Source of the DNA: Caulobacter endophyticus | GTDB taxonomy: Bacteria; Pseudomonadota; Alphaproteobacteria; Caulobacterales; Caulobacteraceae | Length of the DNA stretch: 64,000 nucleotides | Assembly: GCF_003116815.1 (NCBI RefSeq) | Contig: NZ_QDKQ01000033.1 | Span: forward strand, 86,765 to 150,764 | Reading direction: 5' to 3' | Part shown: positions 32,540 through 41,369 of the stretch, in pieces | How the letters are laid out: each line of letters opens with the position of its first letter | Position numbering within the stretch: the first letter of the stretch is position 1 | Notes under the pieces: generated by a model | Database searches by the model: none | What the model saw: only the letters and a program-made list of their open reading frames with translations | What the model was told of the DNA's origin: nothing | Program-made: the position numbers and the translations under genes

Positions 32540-34948
32540 CTAGAACTTCCGGGCCAGGGTCACGCGCCACTCGCGGCCCTTGGACGGCAGGGCCGCCAGG
32601 TTGGCGTAGGTGTCGCCCACCGGCGTGAAGTAGAGCTTGTCGAAAAGGTTATCGACGTTGAGCGTGGCGGTGTACGGCCCGTACTCGTAGGCGACCGAGC
32701 CGCTGGCCACGGCGTAGTCCGGATAGACCACCGCGCCCGGCACGGTGCCCGAGGTCTTGGTCACCCGGGTTACGCCCAGCGTCGCGGCGACCTTGCCCCA
32801 GGCATAGGCGTTGGAGGTGTAGGCGCCGTAGAGGCTGACCACCGATTTCGGGATCAGGGTGTAGTCGTAGTCGCCCGGACGGACGCTGTCGAAGCTCCAC
32901 ACCACGTAGGAACCGCCAAAGCCGTTGACCCCCGAGACGCCGACGGTGTGCACCGGCACGTACTGGAAGGAGGTGTCGGGACCCTTGACCGTGGTGTGCT
33001 GGGTGTTGCCCGAGAAGGTGAAGCTGAAGTGCTCGCTGGCCAGCCAGCGGACCTCCAGTTCGACGCCCTTGGCGCGGGTGCCGGTCGGGGTCTGGGTGAT
33101 GCCGGTCAGCTGGGTGCGGTTCTGGCGATAGCCGGCCAGCGAACCGACGAGCGTGCCTTGCAGCCACTGGAACTTGACCCCGGCCTCGGCCAGGTCGCCG
33201 TCCGACAGCCAGGCTTCGCCGGCGTCGGCCACCAGGCCCGGGGCGATGTCGCCGGCCTGGCTCATCTCCAGGGCGCTGGCCTTGGCGTAGGTGATGTAGG
33301 GCATCAGGCCGAACGGGGCCTTGTAGGTGGCGCTGGCGGTATAGGTCCCCTTGCCCTTCGAGGCCTTCTGCACGCCGGCCACGGTGTAAGAAAGGAAGCC
33401 GGTGTCTTCCGACGTGACGTCGTAGTCGTCGTAGCGGCCGCCCAGCATCAGGTTCAGCGACTCGCCGACCATGATGTCGGTCGTGAAGAAGAGGCCGGCC
33501 TGCGTCCATTCCGAGCGGTTGTCGTTTTCCCACGCCACGCCGTCGCCCGGGTTGAAGGGGCTGCCGATCAGGTCGGTGGCGGTGGCGCCGAAGGCGATAT
33601 CGCGGCGATCCAGCGCGATCAGGCCGCTGTTGTAGCTCTCGCGCCGGCGGCCGTCGAAGCTGCGGTACGAGGCGCCGACGAACGACTTGGCCTTCACCGC
33701 GCCGTCAAGGATTTCGTTGGCGAAGTTCCAGGTCAGACGGGCTTCCCAGACGTCGCTGTCGAACCAGGCCGGGTAGCCGTAGGAGACGAAGCGCTTGTTC
33801 TCCAGGGCGTCGTAGAACAGCTGCAGCTTGATCGAGCTGTCCGGCGACAGCTCCTTGGCGACGTCGAAATAGAGGGTGTTGGTCTCGGTTTTCGAGAAGT
33901 CCGCGCCCGAGATGTAGACCGTGCGCGGCGACAGCTTGGTCGTGCCCACGCCGGTATCCAGCGTGTGCTTGGCGTCGCTGTCGGGGAAGCCGTAATAGGC
34001 CAGGTACATGGCGCTGGCGTACGGATAGAAGCCGATCTCGCTGGGCGTCAGGCGGCCGTTGCCGTCGGCGTCCACCAGGCTCGTATCGCGGCCGGTGATG
34101 TAGGTCCCGTTGTCGATCAGGTCCTGGGTCAGGCGGTTCCAGCCTGGGGTCTGCACGTCGCCCTTGGAGCGGTACAGCATGCCGCCGACGGCGGTGCTCC
34201 AGCCGTTGCCCAGGTCGAAGTCGGACGAGACCTGCAGGGTCTGACGGCGCGGATAGACGCCGCGATAGTAGCTATGGCTGTCCTCGACCTCGCCATAGAC
34301 ATGCACGCCGCCGACCACGTCGCCGAGGTTCACCGGCAGGCCGACCTGAGCGGTGGCGTTCTTGCGGTTGTAGCTGCCGAAGGTTGCCGTGACCTCGCCT
34401 TGCGTCTCCGACAGATAGCCGCCCTCGCCCTTGCCGGACTTGGGGATGAAGTTGAGCATGCCCCCCACCTTGCCCGAGCCGTAGATCGGGGTGGGCGGGC
34501 CGCGCACGATCTGGATCTGGTCGGCGGCGCCGATCGGGGTGGCGTAGGTGCCGCGGTTCTCGATGCGCTTGAAGCCGCGGAAGTAGTTCTCGGCCAGGGT
34601 GCCGCGGATGTTGAGGGCGCCGGGCACGCCGTAGAAGCTGGCGGTGTAGGTCCCCGGCGACACCGCCGTCAGGCCGTCGATGGTCTCGATGCCATAGCGC
34701 TGCAGCGTCAGGTCGGAGACGAAGCTGGCCGAGCGCGGCGTCTCGATCAGCGGCTTGTCGAGGCCGAAGACGGTGTTGTTGGGTTCCTTCTCGATCAGGC
34801 CGGCCTTGTCGCGGGCCCGGACCACGATCTCGTCGACGGCGTCCGGCGCGGTCGCGACGGGATCCGGCTCGGCCGCGTGGGCGCCGCCGGCCAGGGCGAG
34901 CAGAACGGCGGCGGAACAGCCCGCGAGCAGCATTCCTTGGTTCGACAT
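32540..34948 (-). CDS. TonB-dependent outer-membrane receptor with EF-hand-like loop
   Basis: An 802-residue receptor: signal peptide (cut near AHA-AE, residue 26), TonB-box-like region and plug domain (DEIVVRARD, PRSASFVSDLTLQRYG, ALNIRGTLAENYFRGF, IQIVRGPPTPIYGSGKVGGMLNFIPK), then a 22-strand barrel ending in aromatic F. Its build is that of siderophore-type receptors, but in Caulobacter such receptors also import carbohydrates and aromatic compounds. Residues 293-304 form a canonical EF-hand calcium loop within an extracellular stretch. First gene of the seven-gene operon; 66 bases separate it from the MFS gene. Confidence 0.9.
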   Translation of the reverse strand: MSNQGMLLAGCSAAVLLALAGGAHAAEPDPVATAPDAVDEIVVRARDKAGLIEKEPNNTVFGLDKPLIETPRSASFVSDLTLQRYGIETIDGLTAVSPGTYTASFYGVPGALNIRGTLAENYFRGFKRIENRGTYATPIGAADQIQIVRGPPTPIYGSGKVGGMLNFIPKSGKGEGGYLSETQGEVTATFGSYNRKNATAQVGLPVNLGDVVGGVHVYGEVEDSHSYYRGVYPRRQTLQVSSDFDLGNGWSTAVGGMLYRSKGDVQTPGWNRLTQDLIDNGTYITGRDTSLVDADGNGRLTPSEIGFYPYASAMYLAYYGFPDSDAKHTLDTGVGTTKLSPRTVYISGADFSKTETNTLYFDVAKELSPDSSIKLQLFYDALENKRFVSYGYPAWFDSDVWEARLTWNFANEILDGAVKAKSFVGASYRSFDGRRRESYNSGLIALDRRDIAFGATATDLIGSPFNPGDGVAWENDNRSEWTQAGLFFTTDIMVGESLNLMLGGRYDDYDVTSEDTGFLSYTVAGVQKASKGKGTYTASATYKAPFGLMPYITYAKASALEMSQAGDIAPGLVADAGEAWLSDGDLAEAGVKFQWLQGTLVGSLAGYRQNRTQLTGITQTPTGTRAKGVELEVRWLASEHFSFTFSGNTQHTTVKGPDTSFQYVPVHTVGVSGVNGFGGSYVVWSFDSVRPGDYDYTLIPKSVVSLYGAYTSNAYAWGKVAATLGVTRVTKTSGTVPGAVVYPDYAVASGSVAYEYGPYTATLNVDNLFDKLYFTPVGDTYANLAALPSKGREWRVTLARKF

Positions 34949-35299
34949 GACGGTCCTCGTTCAAGACCGCCGCACTCCCGCCCTCGGCGGTTATCCCCAG
35001 TGCGACGCCTCTTGGAGAAACCATCGCCTCGCCCCGTTCCCGACGTCCGGGCCGGCATCTGTAATTTCACTCAAAATGTTCGAGACGCCCATGATTTGCC
35101 CCCGCTTGCGCGCCTTTCGCCCACTGGGGGACCAAGGAACTTGATCCAGAGCGAACGAGACCGCGACTCAAGCGCCGTGCCACCTGGGCTTCGCCGCCGG
35201 GCAGTCCGGCGATCGCGGCGATCAGATGACAAAGATGTAATCTCCAGCTGAAAGGCGCAGCTGTTTACAAACGTATTACAACGCCCCACATTGCCACTC
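34949..35299. other. Gene-free stretch with divergent promoters
   Basis: About 350 bases without a supported gene, between the TonB receptor (minus) and the membrane-stress operon (plus). It must hold both promoters. The right side is AT-richer (TTTACAAACGTATTACAA around 35260-35279, a direct repeat of TTACAA) and is a candidate promoter for the plus-strand operon. I looked for a cobalamin riboswitch B12 box and did not find one. Confidence 0.6.
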
Positions 35300-35818
35300 A
35301 TGGTCGCGCTTAACACACCCCTGAGCGTCAGGTTGTCTGAAGAGGACGCGCTTTTTCTCGCCGGTCTCGAACTGGAGGGGGCGATCACGGCCAGCGACAA
35401 GGTGCGCGGCCTGATCCGCCAGGCCCGCCGCCGGGCCGAGGCCCCCGCCGGCTGGGAGGCCGCCCTGGCCGCCGCCCACGATATCGCGGCTCCGGCCCTG
35501 AAGGCCCTGCGCACGGCCGAACTGGCGTCCGACCGCCACTCCACCGTCGCCCTGGCGCTGACCAGCGCCGTCGAGGAGATGCTGGCCGTTCTGCTGGCCG
35601 CCCCGGCCGAGCTGGCGAGCGCGGATCCACAGGCCCTGGCCCGGCACGAAGCCCGCCTCGTCGACTGCGCCGCCCGCCTGACCGAACAGATGCTGCGCTG
35701 GGGCGTCACCCCCAGCGCCCCCGCTTACGATCCCACGATCGTCTCCCGCCGCGTCGCCGCCCTGGGCGAGCTGACCCGCCTGATCACCGCCACGGCCGAC
35801 CGGCCGTCAGCCGCCTGA
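35300..35818 (+). CDS. Uncharacterised protein, first gene of the PspA/flotillin operon
   Basis: A 172-residue, Ala-rich, mostly helical protein without signal peptide or membrane segment. An opening LNTPLSVRLSEEDALFLAGLELEG resembles a short DNA-binding or dimerisation ribbon, but I do not recognise a family. It lies 10 bases before the PspA-like gene, and the four genes run in one direction, so it probably functions with them. ATG at 35300 or TTG at 35291 are both possible starts. Confidence 0.7.
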   Translation: MVALNTPLSVRLSEEDALFLAGLELEGAITASDKVRGLIRQARRRAEAPAGWEAALAAAHDIAAPALKALRTAELASDRHSTVALALTSAVEEMLAVLLAAPAELASADPQALARHEARLVDCAARLTEQMLRWGVTPSAPAYDPTIVSRRVAALGELTRLITATADRPSAA

Positions 35819-35828
35819 CGAGGACCCG

Positions 35829-36404
35829 ATGGCAGATTCCCTGCGCGCCCGAGTGGGACGCATCGTCAGCGGCGGGGCCCATGCCCTGATCGACGCCCTG
35901 GAAGAGGTGATGCCCGACGCGTTGGGCCAGCAGGCCCTGCGCGAGGTCGACCAGGCGATCGACGAGGTGCGCGCCGAGCTCGGCCGCGCCATCGCCGCCC
36001 GCCACCTGGCCGCCAAGCGCCTGACCGAGCAGTCCAGCCGCCACGACGACCTGTCGGCCCAGATCGATCTGGCCCTTTCCCAGGACCGCGAAGACCTGAT
36101 CCGCGCCGCCCTAGAACATCAACTGGACATCGAGGCCCAGATCCCGGTGCTGGAGACCGCCGTCGCCGACGCCGCCCAGCGCCAGGCCGAGCTGGAAGGC
36201 TACCTGGCCGCCCTGCAGGCCACCCGCCGCGAGATGGCCGAGGACCTGACCGACCTGACAGCGGCCCGCGCCAAGGCCCCGCAGCCGCCCACCGACGCCG
36301 AGCTGGCGCGCGGGGCCAAGCTGTCGGAGCTGGAGCGCCTGGCCCGCGGCCATCGCGTGGAGGAGCGCCTGGCCGCCCTCCGCGCCGGCCGTTCGGGGGA
36401 CTGA
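35829..36404 (+). CDS. PspA/IM30-family protein
   Basis: A 191-residue, almost wholly coiled-coil protein (heptads from about 15 to 150: RARVGRIVSGGAHALIDALEE, LREVDQAIDEVRAELGRAIAARHLAAKRL). PspA proteins polymerise on damaged inner membranes to limit leakage. It is slightly short for the family (about 220). Next to YqiJ and flotillin genes it fits the known grouping of PspA-like and flotillin proteins. Confidence 0.8.
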   Translation: MADSLRARVGRIVSGGAHALIDALEEVMPDALGQQALREVDQAIDEVRAELGRAIAARHLAAKRLTEQSSRHDDLSAQIDLALSQDREDLIRAALEHQLDIEAQIPVLETAVADAAQRQAELEGYLAALQATRREMAEDLTDLTAARAKAPQPPTDAELARGAKLSELERLARGHRVEERLAALRAGRSGD

Positions 36405-36408
36405 GCCG

Positions 36409-37008
36409 ATGTGGGGGTTCCTCTCGGCCGACGGCAACACGCTGTTCCTGGCCGCCCTGCTGCTGATGCTGCTGATCGGCGCGGTCGAGGCCGCCGGCCT
36501 GGGCGGCGCCCTGGGCCATGACGGGCTCGACGTCGACCATCCCTCGCTGCTGGGCTGGCTGAACGTCGGCCGCCTGCCGCTGCTGATGGTGATCGTGATC
36601 TTCCTGTTCGCCTTCGGGGTGACGGGCCTGGTGCTGCAGCAGCTGATCGCCGGCGTCTTCCGCCACCCGGCCCCGATCTGGATCGCCGGGCCGCTGGCCG
36701 CCGCCGTGGCCCTGCCCTTCACCCGCGTGCTCAGCGGCCTTTTGGCCCGCATCCTGCCGGGCGACGAGACCACCGCCGTCTCGCGCGAGACCCTGGTCGG
36801 CCGCGTGGCCGTGGTGGTCACCGGCGCCGCCAGGGTCGGCTCGCCCGCCCAGGCCCGGGTGCGCGACGCCCATGGCCAGACCCACTACGTGATGGTCGAG
36901 CCCGACGACGACGGCGAGGTCTTCGAGCAGGGGACCAGCGTCATCATCATACGCAACGCCGGCGCCCGGTTCCTGGCCATCCGCAACGAGAGCGAGGCCC
37001 TGCTGTGA
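36409..37008 (+). CDS. YqiJ-like OB-fold membrane protein
   Basis: A 199-residue protein with three membrane helices (about 8-28, 55-78 and 88-108) and a C-terminal OB/NfeD-like soluble domain (ETLVGRVAVVVTGAARVGSPAQARVRDAHGQ ...). NfeD/YqiJ proteins accompany flotillins in membrane microdomains. Start 4 bases after the PspA stop. Confidence 0.82.
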   Translation: MWGFLSADGNTLFLAALLLMLLIGAVEAAGLGGALGHDGLDVDHPSLLGWLNVGRLPLLMVIVIFLFAFGVTGLVLQQLIAGVFRHPAPIWIAGPLAAAVALPFTRVLSGLLARILPGDETTAVSRETLVGRVAVVVTGAARVGSPAQARVRDAHGQTHYVMVEPDDDGEVFEQGTSVIIIRNAGARFLAIRNESEALL

Positions 37009-37073
37009 CGCCCGCCTTCGCCTTCCTGCTGTTCTTCCTTTTCCGCTTTCCCAAACTTCGGGGGTAATTCCGC

Positions 37074-38927
37074 ATGCCTGCCCTGATCGAGATCGCTCTC
37101 ATCGCCGGCGTAAGCCTCGTCGGCCTCATCATCCTGGGCCTGCTTCTGGCCCGCCTCTACAAGCGCGCCTCCAAGGAGACGTCCTTCGTCCGCACCGGCT
37201 TCGGCGGCGAGAAGGTGGTCATGAACGGCGGCGCGCTGATCCTGCCGGTGTTCCACGAGACGATCCCCGTCAACATGAACACCCTGCGCCTGGCCGTGTC
37301 GCGCAACAACGAGCAGGCCCTGATCACCAAGGACCGCATGCGCGTCGACGTGCTGGCCGAGTTCTACGTGCGGGTGCAGCCCAGCTCCGAAGCCATCGCC
37401 AGCGCCGCCCAGACGCTGGGCCAGCGCACCATGCATCCCGAGCAGCTGAAGGAGCTGGTCGAGGGCAAGTTCGTCGACGCCCTGCGCTCGGTGGCCGCCG
37501 AACTGACCATGACCGAGCTGCACGAACAGCGCACCCACTTCGTCCAGAAGGTGCAGCAGGTCTCGTCCGAAGACCTGCTGAAGAACGGCCTGGAGCTGGA
37601 GACCGTGTCGCTGACCGGCCTCGACCAGACCGCCATGGAATACTTCAACCCCTCGAACGCCTTCGACGCCGAGGGCCTGACGCGCCTGACCGAGGAGATC
37701 GAGCTGCGCAAGAAGCTGCGCAACGACATCGAGCAGGACACCCAGGTGCAGATCCGCACCAAGAACCTGGAGGCACAGCGCCAGACCCTGCAGATCACCC
37801 GCGACGAGGAGTACGCCAAGCTCGAGCAGGAGCGCGAGCTGGCCACCCGCCGCGCCGAGCAGGCCGCCGAGGTCGCTCGCCAGCAGGCCGAGAAGACGCA
37901 GGAAGCCGAGCAGGCCAAGATCGCCAGCGAGCAGCAGATCGAGCAGGCCAAGATCTCGGCTGACCGCATGGTCGCCCAGCAGCGCATCGCCATGGAGCAG
38001 GAGCTGGGCGAGCGCGAGATCGCCAAGGAACGCGCCGTCGAGACCCAGACCATCGAGAAGGCCAAGGCCATCGAGCTGTCGGAGCAGGACCGCGCCATCG
38101 CCGTGGCCGAGAAGTCGCGCGCCCAGTCCGAGGCCCAGGCCGACGCCGACAAGGCCCTGGCCCTCGCGGTCGCCGCCGAGGAGCAGGTCAAGACCGTCCG
38201 CGAACGCGAGGCCGCCGACCGCCAGAAGATCATCGAGCTGATCGAGGCCACCAAGGAAGCCGAGCGCGAGGCCATCGCCGTCAAGGTGGCGGCCGAGGCC
38301 GAAAAGACCGCCGCCTCAGACCGGGCCGAGGCCCTGCGCGAGGAAGCCAAGGGCGCGGCCGACAAGACCCGCATCGAGGCCGAAGCGACGGCCGAAGCCG
38401 TGCGCCTGGCCGCCGAGGCCGCCCGCGTGCGCTACGACGTCGACGCCTCGGGTCAGGAGGCCCTCAACAAGGCCGCCAACCTGCTGTCGGCCGACCAGGT
38501 GGCCATGGCCATCCGCATCAAGCTGATCGAGAACCTCGACCGCATCATCGCCGAGTCCGTGAAGCCCCTGGAATCGATCGACTCGATCCGTATCGTCCAG
38601 GTCGACGGCCTGAACGGCGCGACCGGCGGGGCCGCGGCCAACGACTCCGGCGCCGGCGGTTCGGGCGGCGGCAGCCTGGCCGACCAGGTGGTCAGCGGCG
38701 CCCTGCGCTATCGGGCCCAGGCGCCCCTGCTCGACCAGCTGATGGCCGAGGTGGGCCTGAACGGCGCGACCCTGCCGGGCCTCACCGCCCCGCTGGCCGA
38801 CGCGGCTCCCGCCGCGAGCATGGTCGAAGACGTTCCGGCCCCGCGCCGCGCCAGGAAGGTCAAGCCGGCCGCGATCGCGGCCCCGGTGGCGGCCGAGGAA
38901 GAAGAGGAAGGCGACGAGGAGGCGTAG
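37074..38927 (+). CDS. Flotillin-like protein (YqiK family)
   Basis: A 617-residue flotillin: N-terminal membrane helix (residues 5-27), an SPFH/PHB domain (~40-200; FVRTGFGGEKVVMNGGALILPVFHE), then a very long coiled coil of Glu/Ala/Gln heptads (~230-480), a Gly/Ser linker and an acidic C-terminal tail. It would scaffold detergent-resistant domains of the inner membrane, with YqiJ as partner. The coiled coil is coded by strongly biased codons, which also explains long antisense open frames. Last gene of the operon; terminator follows. Confidence 0.9.
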   Translation: MPALIEIALIAGVSLVGLIILGLLLARLYKRASKETSFVRTGFGGEKVVMNGGALILPVFHETIPVNMNTLRLAVSRNNEQALITKDRMRVDVLAEFYVRVQPSSEAIASAAQTLGQRTMHPEQLKELVEGKFVDALRSVAAELTMTELHEQRTHFVQKVQQVSSEDLLKNGLELETVSLTGLDQTAMEYFNPSNAFDAEGLTRLTEEIELRKKLRNDIEQDTQVQIRTKNLEAQRQTLQITRDEEYAKLEQERELATRRAEQAAEVARQQAEKTQEAEQAKIASEQQIEQAKISADRMVAQQRIAMEQELGEREIAKERAVETQTIEKAKAIELSEQDRAIAVAEKSRAQSEAQADADKALALAVAAEEQVKTVREREAADRQKIIELIEATKEAEREAIAVKVAAEAEKTAASDRAEALREEAKGAADKTRIEAEATAEAVRLAAEAARVRYDVDASGQEALNKAANLLSADQVAMAIRIKLIENLDRIIAESVKPLESIDSIRIVQVDGLNGATGGAAANDSGAGGSGGGSLADQVVSGALRYRAQAPLLDQLMAEVGLNGATLPGLTAPLADAAPAASMVEDVPAPRRARKVKPAAIAAPVAAEEEEEGDEEA

Positions 38928-38954
38928 GCCTTCTCCTCACCGCGGACCATCTGA

Positions 38955-38987
38955 AGCCGTCGCCCGCAAAAGGGGCGGCGGCTTTTT
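38955..38987 (+). terminator. Intrinsic terminator of the flotillin operon
   Basis: AGCCGTCGCCC / GGGGCGGCGGCT stem with one mismatch, GCAAAA loop, then five T. Confidence 0.8.
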
Positions 38988-39010
38988 CCTGCCCTCTGCC
39001 GGCAAGCGCC

Positions 39011-39211
39011 TCAGATCCGGTTGTACGGATAGCGGTCGCGGATCATCCGCTGGAAGAACCGTCCCTTCGAGCGCGAGCGCGTGAAGGCGGCCGTCACCCG
39101 CTCGGGCACGCCGACATAGACGTACTCGTCGCCGTCTATGAAGGTGACGATGAGCTTGCCGTGTTCGGGTTCGTAATCGATCGCTCGGATCGCGGTGGAG
39201 TCCACGAGCAT
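39011..39211 (-). CDS. KTSC-domain protein
   Basis: A 66-residue KTSC-domain protein (VDSTAIRAIDYEPEHGKLIVTFIDG ... VYVGVPERV). The family is named after a lysyl-tRNA synthetase-associated sequence and its function is unknown; it may bind nucleic acid. It is convergent with the flotillin operon. ATG start, with AAAGGT upstream. Confidence 0.8.
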   Translation of the reverse strand: MLVDSTAIRAIDYEPEHGKLIVTFIDGDEYVYVGVPERVTAAFTRSRSKGRFFQRMIRDRYPYNRI

Positions 39212-39393
39212 GTGCGAGACCTTTCTTCGGAAAGGGTTCGGACGAGGTCTACGAAGCTGAAAGCGCGTGGGCGGGGCTGGCGGTTCCGACCACCGGCGTC
39301 ACGGCTTTGAGCTTCGTGCGTGAATAGGCTTAAGCTTCCCGCGCGCGGCCGTCCTTGCGCCGCATCAAAGGTCCGGGGAGGACCGCCCAGCCC

Positions 39394-39798
39394 ATGCAAA
39401 CCCACGCCCTGGTCGCCATCGTCACCCTGGTCGCCCTGCTCTGCTATGTCTGGATGACGCTGCGAGTAGGCGGCGCCCGCCGGCGCACCAGGATCGACGC
39501 CCCGGCCATGACCGGCCACCCGGACCTGGAACGCGCCATCCGCGTGCAGGCCAACACCCTGGAATGGCTGGTGATCTTCCTGCCATCGCTGTGGCTGTTC
39601 GCGATCTACTGGAACGACCTGTTCGCCGCCGCCGTCGGCGTGGTGTGGATCATCGGACGGATCATCTACGCCCTCGGCTACAGCGCCGACGCCAAGAAGC
39701 GCTTCGCCGGCTTCGGCATCCAGGCCCTGGCGACCTTCGTCCTGCTCCTGGGCGCCCTGGGCCGGGCGATCTGGGTGGCCGTGACGGTGGGGCTGTGA
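39394..39798 (+). CDS. MAPEG-family membrane protein
   Basis: A 134-residue protein with four helices. The MAPEG signature is visible: RTRIDAPAMTGHPDLERAIRVQANTLEWLVIFLPSLWLFA, with the conserved Arg, Asn and Glu of the glutathione-binding helix 2. Family members conjugate or peroxidise with glutathione in membranes; the bacterial role is unknown. Starts at an ATG with GGGGAGGA upstream. Confidence 0.85.
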   Translation: MQTHALVAIVTLVALLCYVWMTLRVGGARRRTRIDAPAMTGHPDLERAIRVQANTLEWLVIFLPSLWLFAIYWNDLFAAAVGVVWIIGRIIYALGYSADAKKRFAGFGIQALATFVLLLGALGRAIWVAVTVGL

Positions 39799-39859
39799 CG
39801 AGCCTCGTTCGGTCGGAAGGAAATTGAGGGAAGGTCTGCGAAGGCCTATAGCCCCGGCC

Positions 39860-40501
39860 ATGGTTTTGCCCGTCGATCCCGCCCGCTACAGCGCCTTCCT
39901 GGCGGCCATGTTCGTCATGGCCATCACCCCTGGCCCGGCCAACCTGTTCGCCATCGCCACCGGCATGGAGAAGGGCAAGGGCGCGGCCTTGCTGGGCGTG
40001 GTGGGGATGAACACCGCCAGCCTGGTGTGGTTTGTGTTCGCGGCCCTGGGCCTGGGCGCCCTGATCGCCGCCTTCCCGGCCGCTTTCCACGTCCTGGCCC
40101 TGGCCGGCGCCGCCTATCTGGTCTGGCTGGGGATCAAGTCGATCCGCGGCGCGCTGAAGCCCGCAGGCGCCGAGGGCGCGGCCCTGGCCGGGGTGCGGAT
40201 GTCGTCCAGCCGCTCGGCCTTCCGCGACGGCTTCACCGTGCAGATCGCCAACCCCAAGATCCTGCTGTTCTTCGGCGCGGTGCTGCCGCCGTTCATCGAC
40301 GTGCAGCGGCCGCTGGTCCCACAGCTCGTCATGTTCGCGGCCGCCACCATCGGCATGGACCTCGTCAGCATGAGCGCCTACGGCCTTGGCGGAGCGGCCC
40401 TGGCCTCGCGGATGAACGAGCCGGCCTTCCGCAAGGGCTTCGGCATACTGGTGGGGATTCTGTTGATCACCGCCGCCGGCCTGATCGTCGCACGCGGCTG
40501 A
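39860..40501 (+). CDS. LysE/RhtB-family amino-acid exporter
   Basis: A 213-residue protein with six predicted helices and the family N-terminus FLAAMFVMAITPGPANLFAIATGMEKGKGAAL and the later NPKILLFFGAVLPPF. LysE/RhtB proteins export amino acids or homoserine lactones. It is the second gene after the MAPEG gene with 61 bases between them. Substrate unknown. Confidence 0.87.
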   Translation: MVLPVDPARYSAFLAAMFVMAITPGPANLFAIATGMEKGKGAALLGVVGMNTASLVWFVFAALGLGALIAAFPAAFHVLALAGAAYLVWLGIKSIRGALKPAGAEGAALAGVRMSSSRSAFRDGFTVQIANPKILLFFGAVLPPFIDVQRPLVPQLVMFAAATIGMDLVSMSAYGLGGAALASRMNEPAFRKGFGILVGILLITAAGLIVARG

Positions 40502-40604
40502 CATCTCTTTTTACATCGCGGCAACGTGTTCGCCTTGGCGAAACCGCAAAGCTCAGCCATGCATTGTGGTACGGGAGTATAGTGTCGTCCCAGAGGAACG
40601 CGTC

Positions 40605-41201
40605 ATGCCCATCAAGAAGGCCAAATGGCTCGCGCTCGCGGCGGTGGCCGCCGCGCTGAGCGCCTGCGCCACCGCCACCCCCTACCAGCCGGCCGTTCCG
40701 GGCCAGAGGGCCTCGGGCGGCTTCACCGAAATGCGCCTCGAAGGCGACCGCTACCGGGTCGGCTTCGCGGGCAACAGCCTGACCAGCCGCGAGACCGTCG
40801 AGCGCTACCTGCTTTACCGCGCCGCCGAGGTGACCGTCGAGCAGGGCTACGACTGGTTCGAGACGGCCGATCGCCGCACCGACCGAACGGCCCGCACGGT
40901 GATCGACGAGGATCCGTTCATGCGGCCGGGCTTCGGCTACGGCTATCCGTACGGCTACTGGCGTCCGTCCTGGCGCTATTACGGCCCCCGCTACGGCGGC
41001 TGGCGCGCCTGGGACCCGTTCTGGGGCGACCCCTTCTTCGCCAATCGGGCCGAGGTCCGCACGATCGAGAAGTTCGAGGCCAGCACCGAGATCGTCCTGC
41101 ACAAGGGCGCCAAGCCCTCGGGCGATCCGCGCGCCTACGACGCCCGCGAGATCATCAAGAACCTCGAACCGACCATCCAGCGCCCGGCGCCGGGTCAGTA
41201 G
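40605..41201 (+). CDS. CC0125/CC1285-type lipoprotein
   Basis: A 198-residue lipoprotein (signal residues 4-17, lipobox LSAC). After the lipid anchor comes TPYQPAVPGQRASGGFTEMRLEGDRYRVGFAGNSLTSRETVERYLLYRAAEVT, the pattern of the Caulobacter CC0125/CC1285 family, then an aromatic Tyr/Trp/Gly/Pro-rich region. Function unknown, envelope-located. AGAGGA precedes the ATG. Confidence 0.85.
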   Translation: MPIKKAKWLALAAVAAALSACATATPYQPAVPGQRASGGFTEMRLEGDRYRVGFAGNSLTSRETVERYLLYRAAEVTVEQGYDWFETADRRTDRTARTVIDEDPFMRPGFGYGYPYGYWRPSWRYYGPRYGGWRAWDPFWGDPFFANRAEVRTIEKFEASTEIVLHKGAKPSGDPRAYDAREIIKNLEPTIQRPAPGQ

Positions 41202-41209
41202 AAACGACA

Positions 41210-41238
41210 AAGGCCCTCTCCGCTGGAGAGGGCCTTTT
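41210..41238 (+). terminator. Intrinsic terminator of the CC0125-type lipoprotein gene
   Basis: AAGGCCCTCTCC / GGAGAGGGCCTT perfect stem (12 bp) with a three-base loop, followed by T residues, 8 bases after the stop codon. Confidence 0.9.
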
Positions 41239-41246
41239 GCTTTCCA

Positions 41247-41367
41247 GATCCTCCCCCTGAAGGGGGAGGTGGCCCGAAGGGCCGGAGGGGGAAGCGGCTA
41301 CTGACGCGCCGCTGGAACTTCCCCCTCGGTCGCTCCGCGACAGCTCCCCCTTCAGGGGGAGCATCTT
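41247..41367. repeat. GC-rich palindromic intergenic repeat, copy 4
   Basis: GATCCTCCCCCTGAAGGGGG left end, GGCCCGAAGGGCC, variable centre, GTCGCTCCGCGAC and CTCCCCCTTCAGGGGGAG right end. It sits between the lipoprotein terminator and the COG0523 gene, 2 bases from the latter's stop. Confidence 0.9.
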
Positions 41368-41369
41368 CA

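Noticed and set aside
30257..35251. Very long open frame (1664 codons) on the plus strand
   Set aside because: It lies antisense to well-recognised genes (oxygenase, MFS, TonB receptor) and comes from GC-rich third-position bias.
34949..35299. Cobalamin riboswitch upstream of the TonB receptor
   Set aside because: I looked for the B12 box (GCCACTG with the surrounding conserved bases) and found no convincing match.
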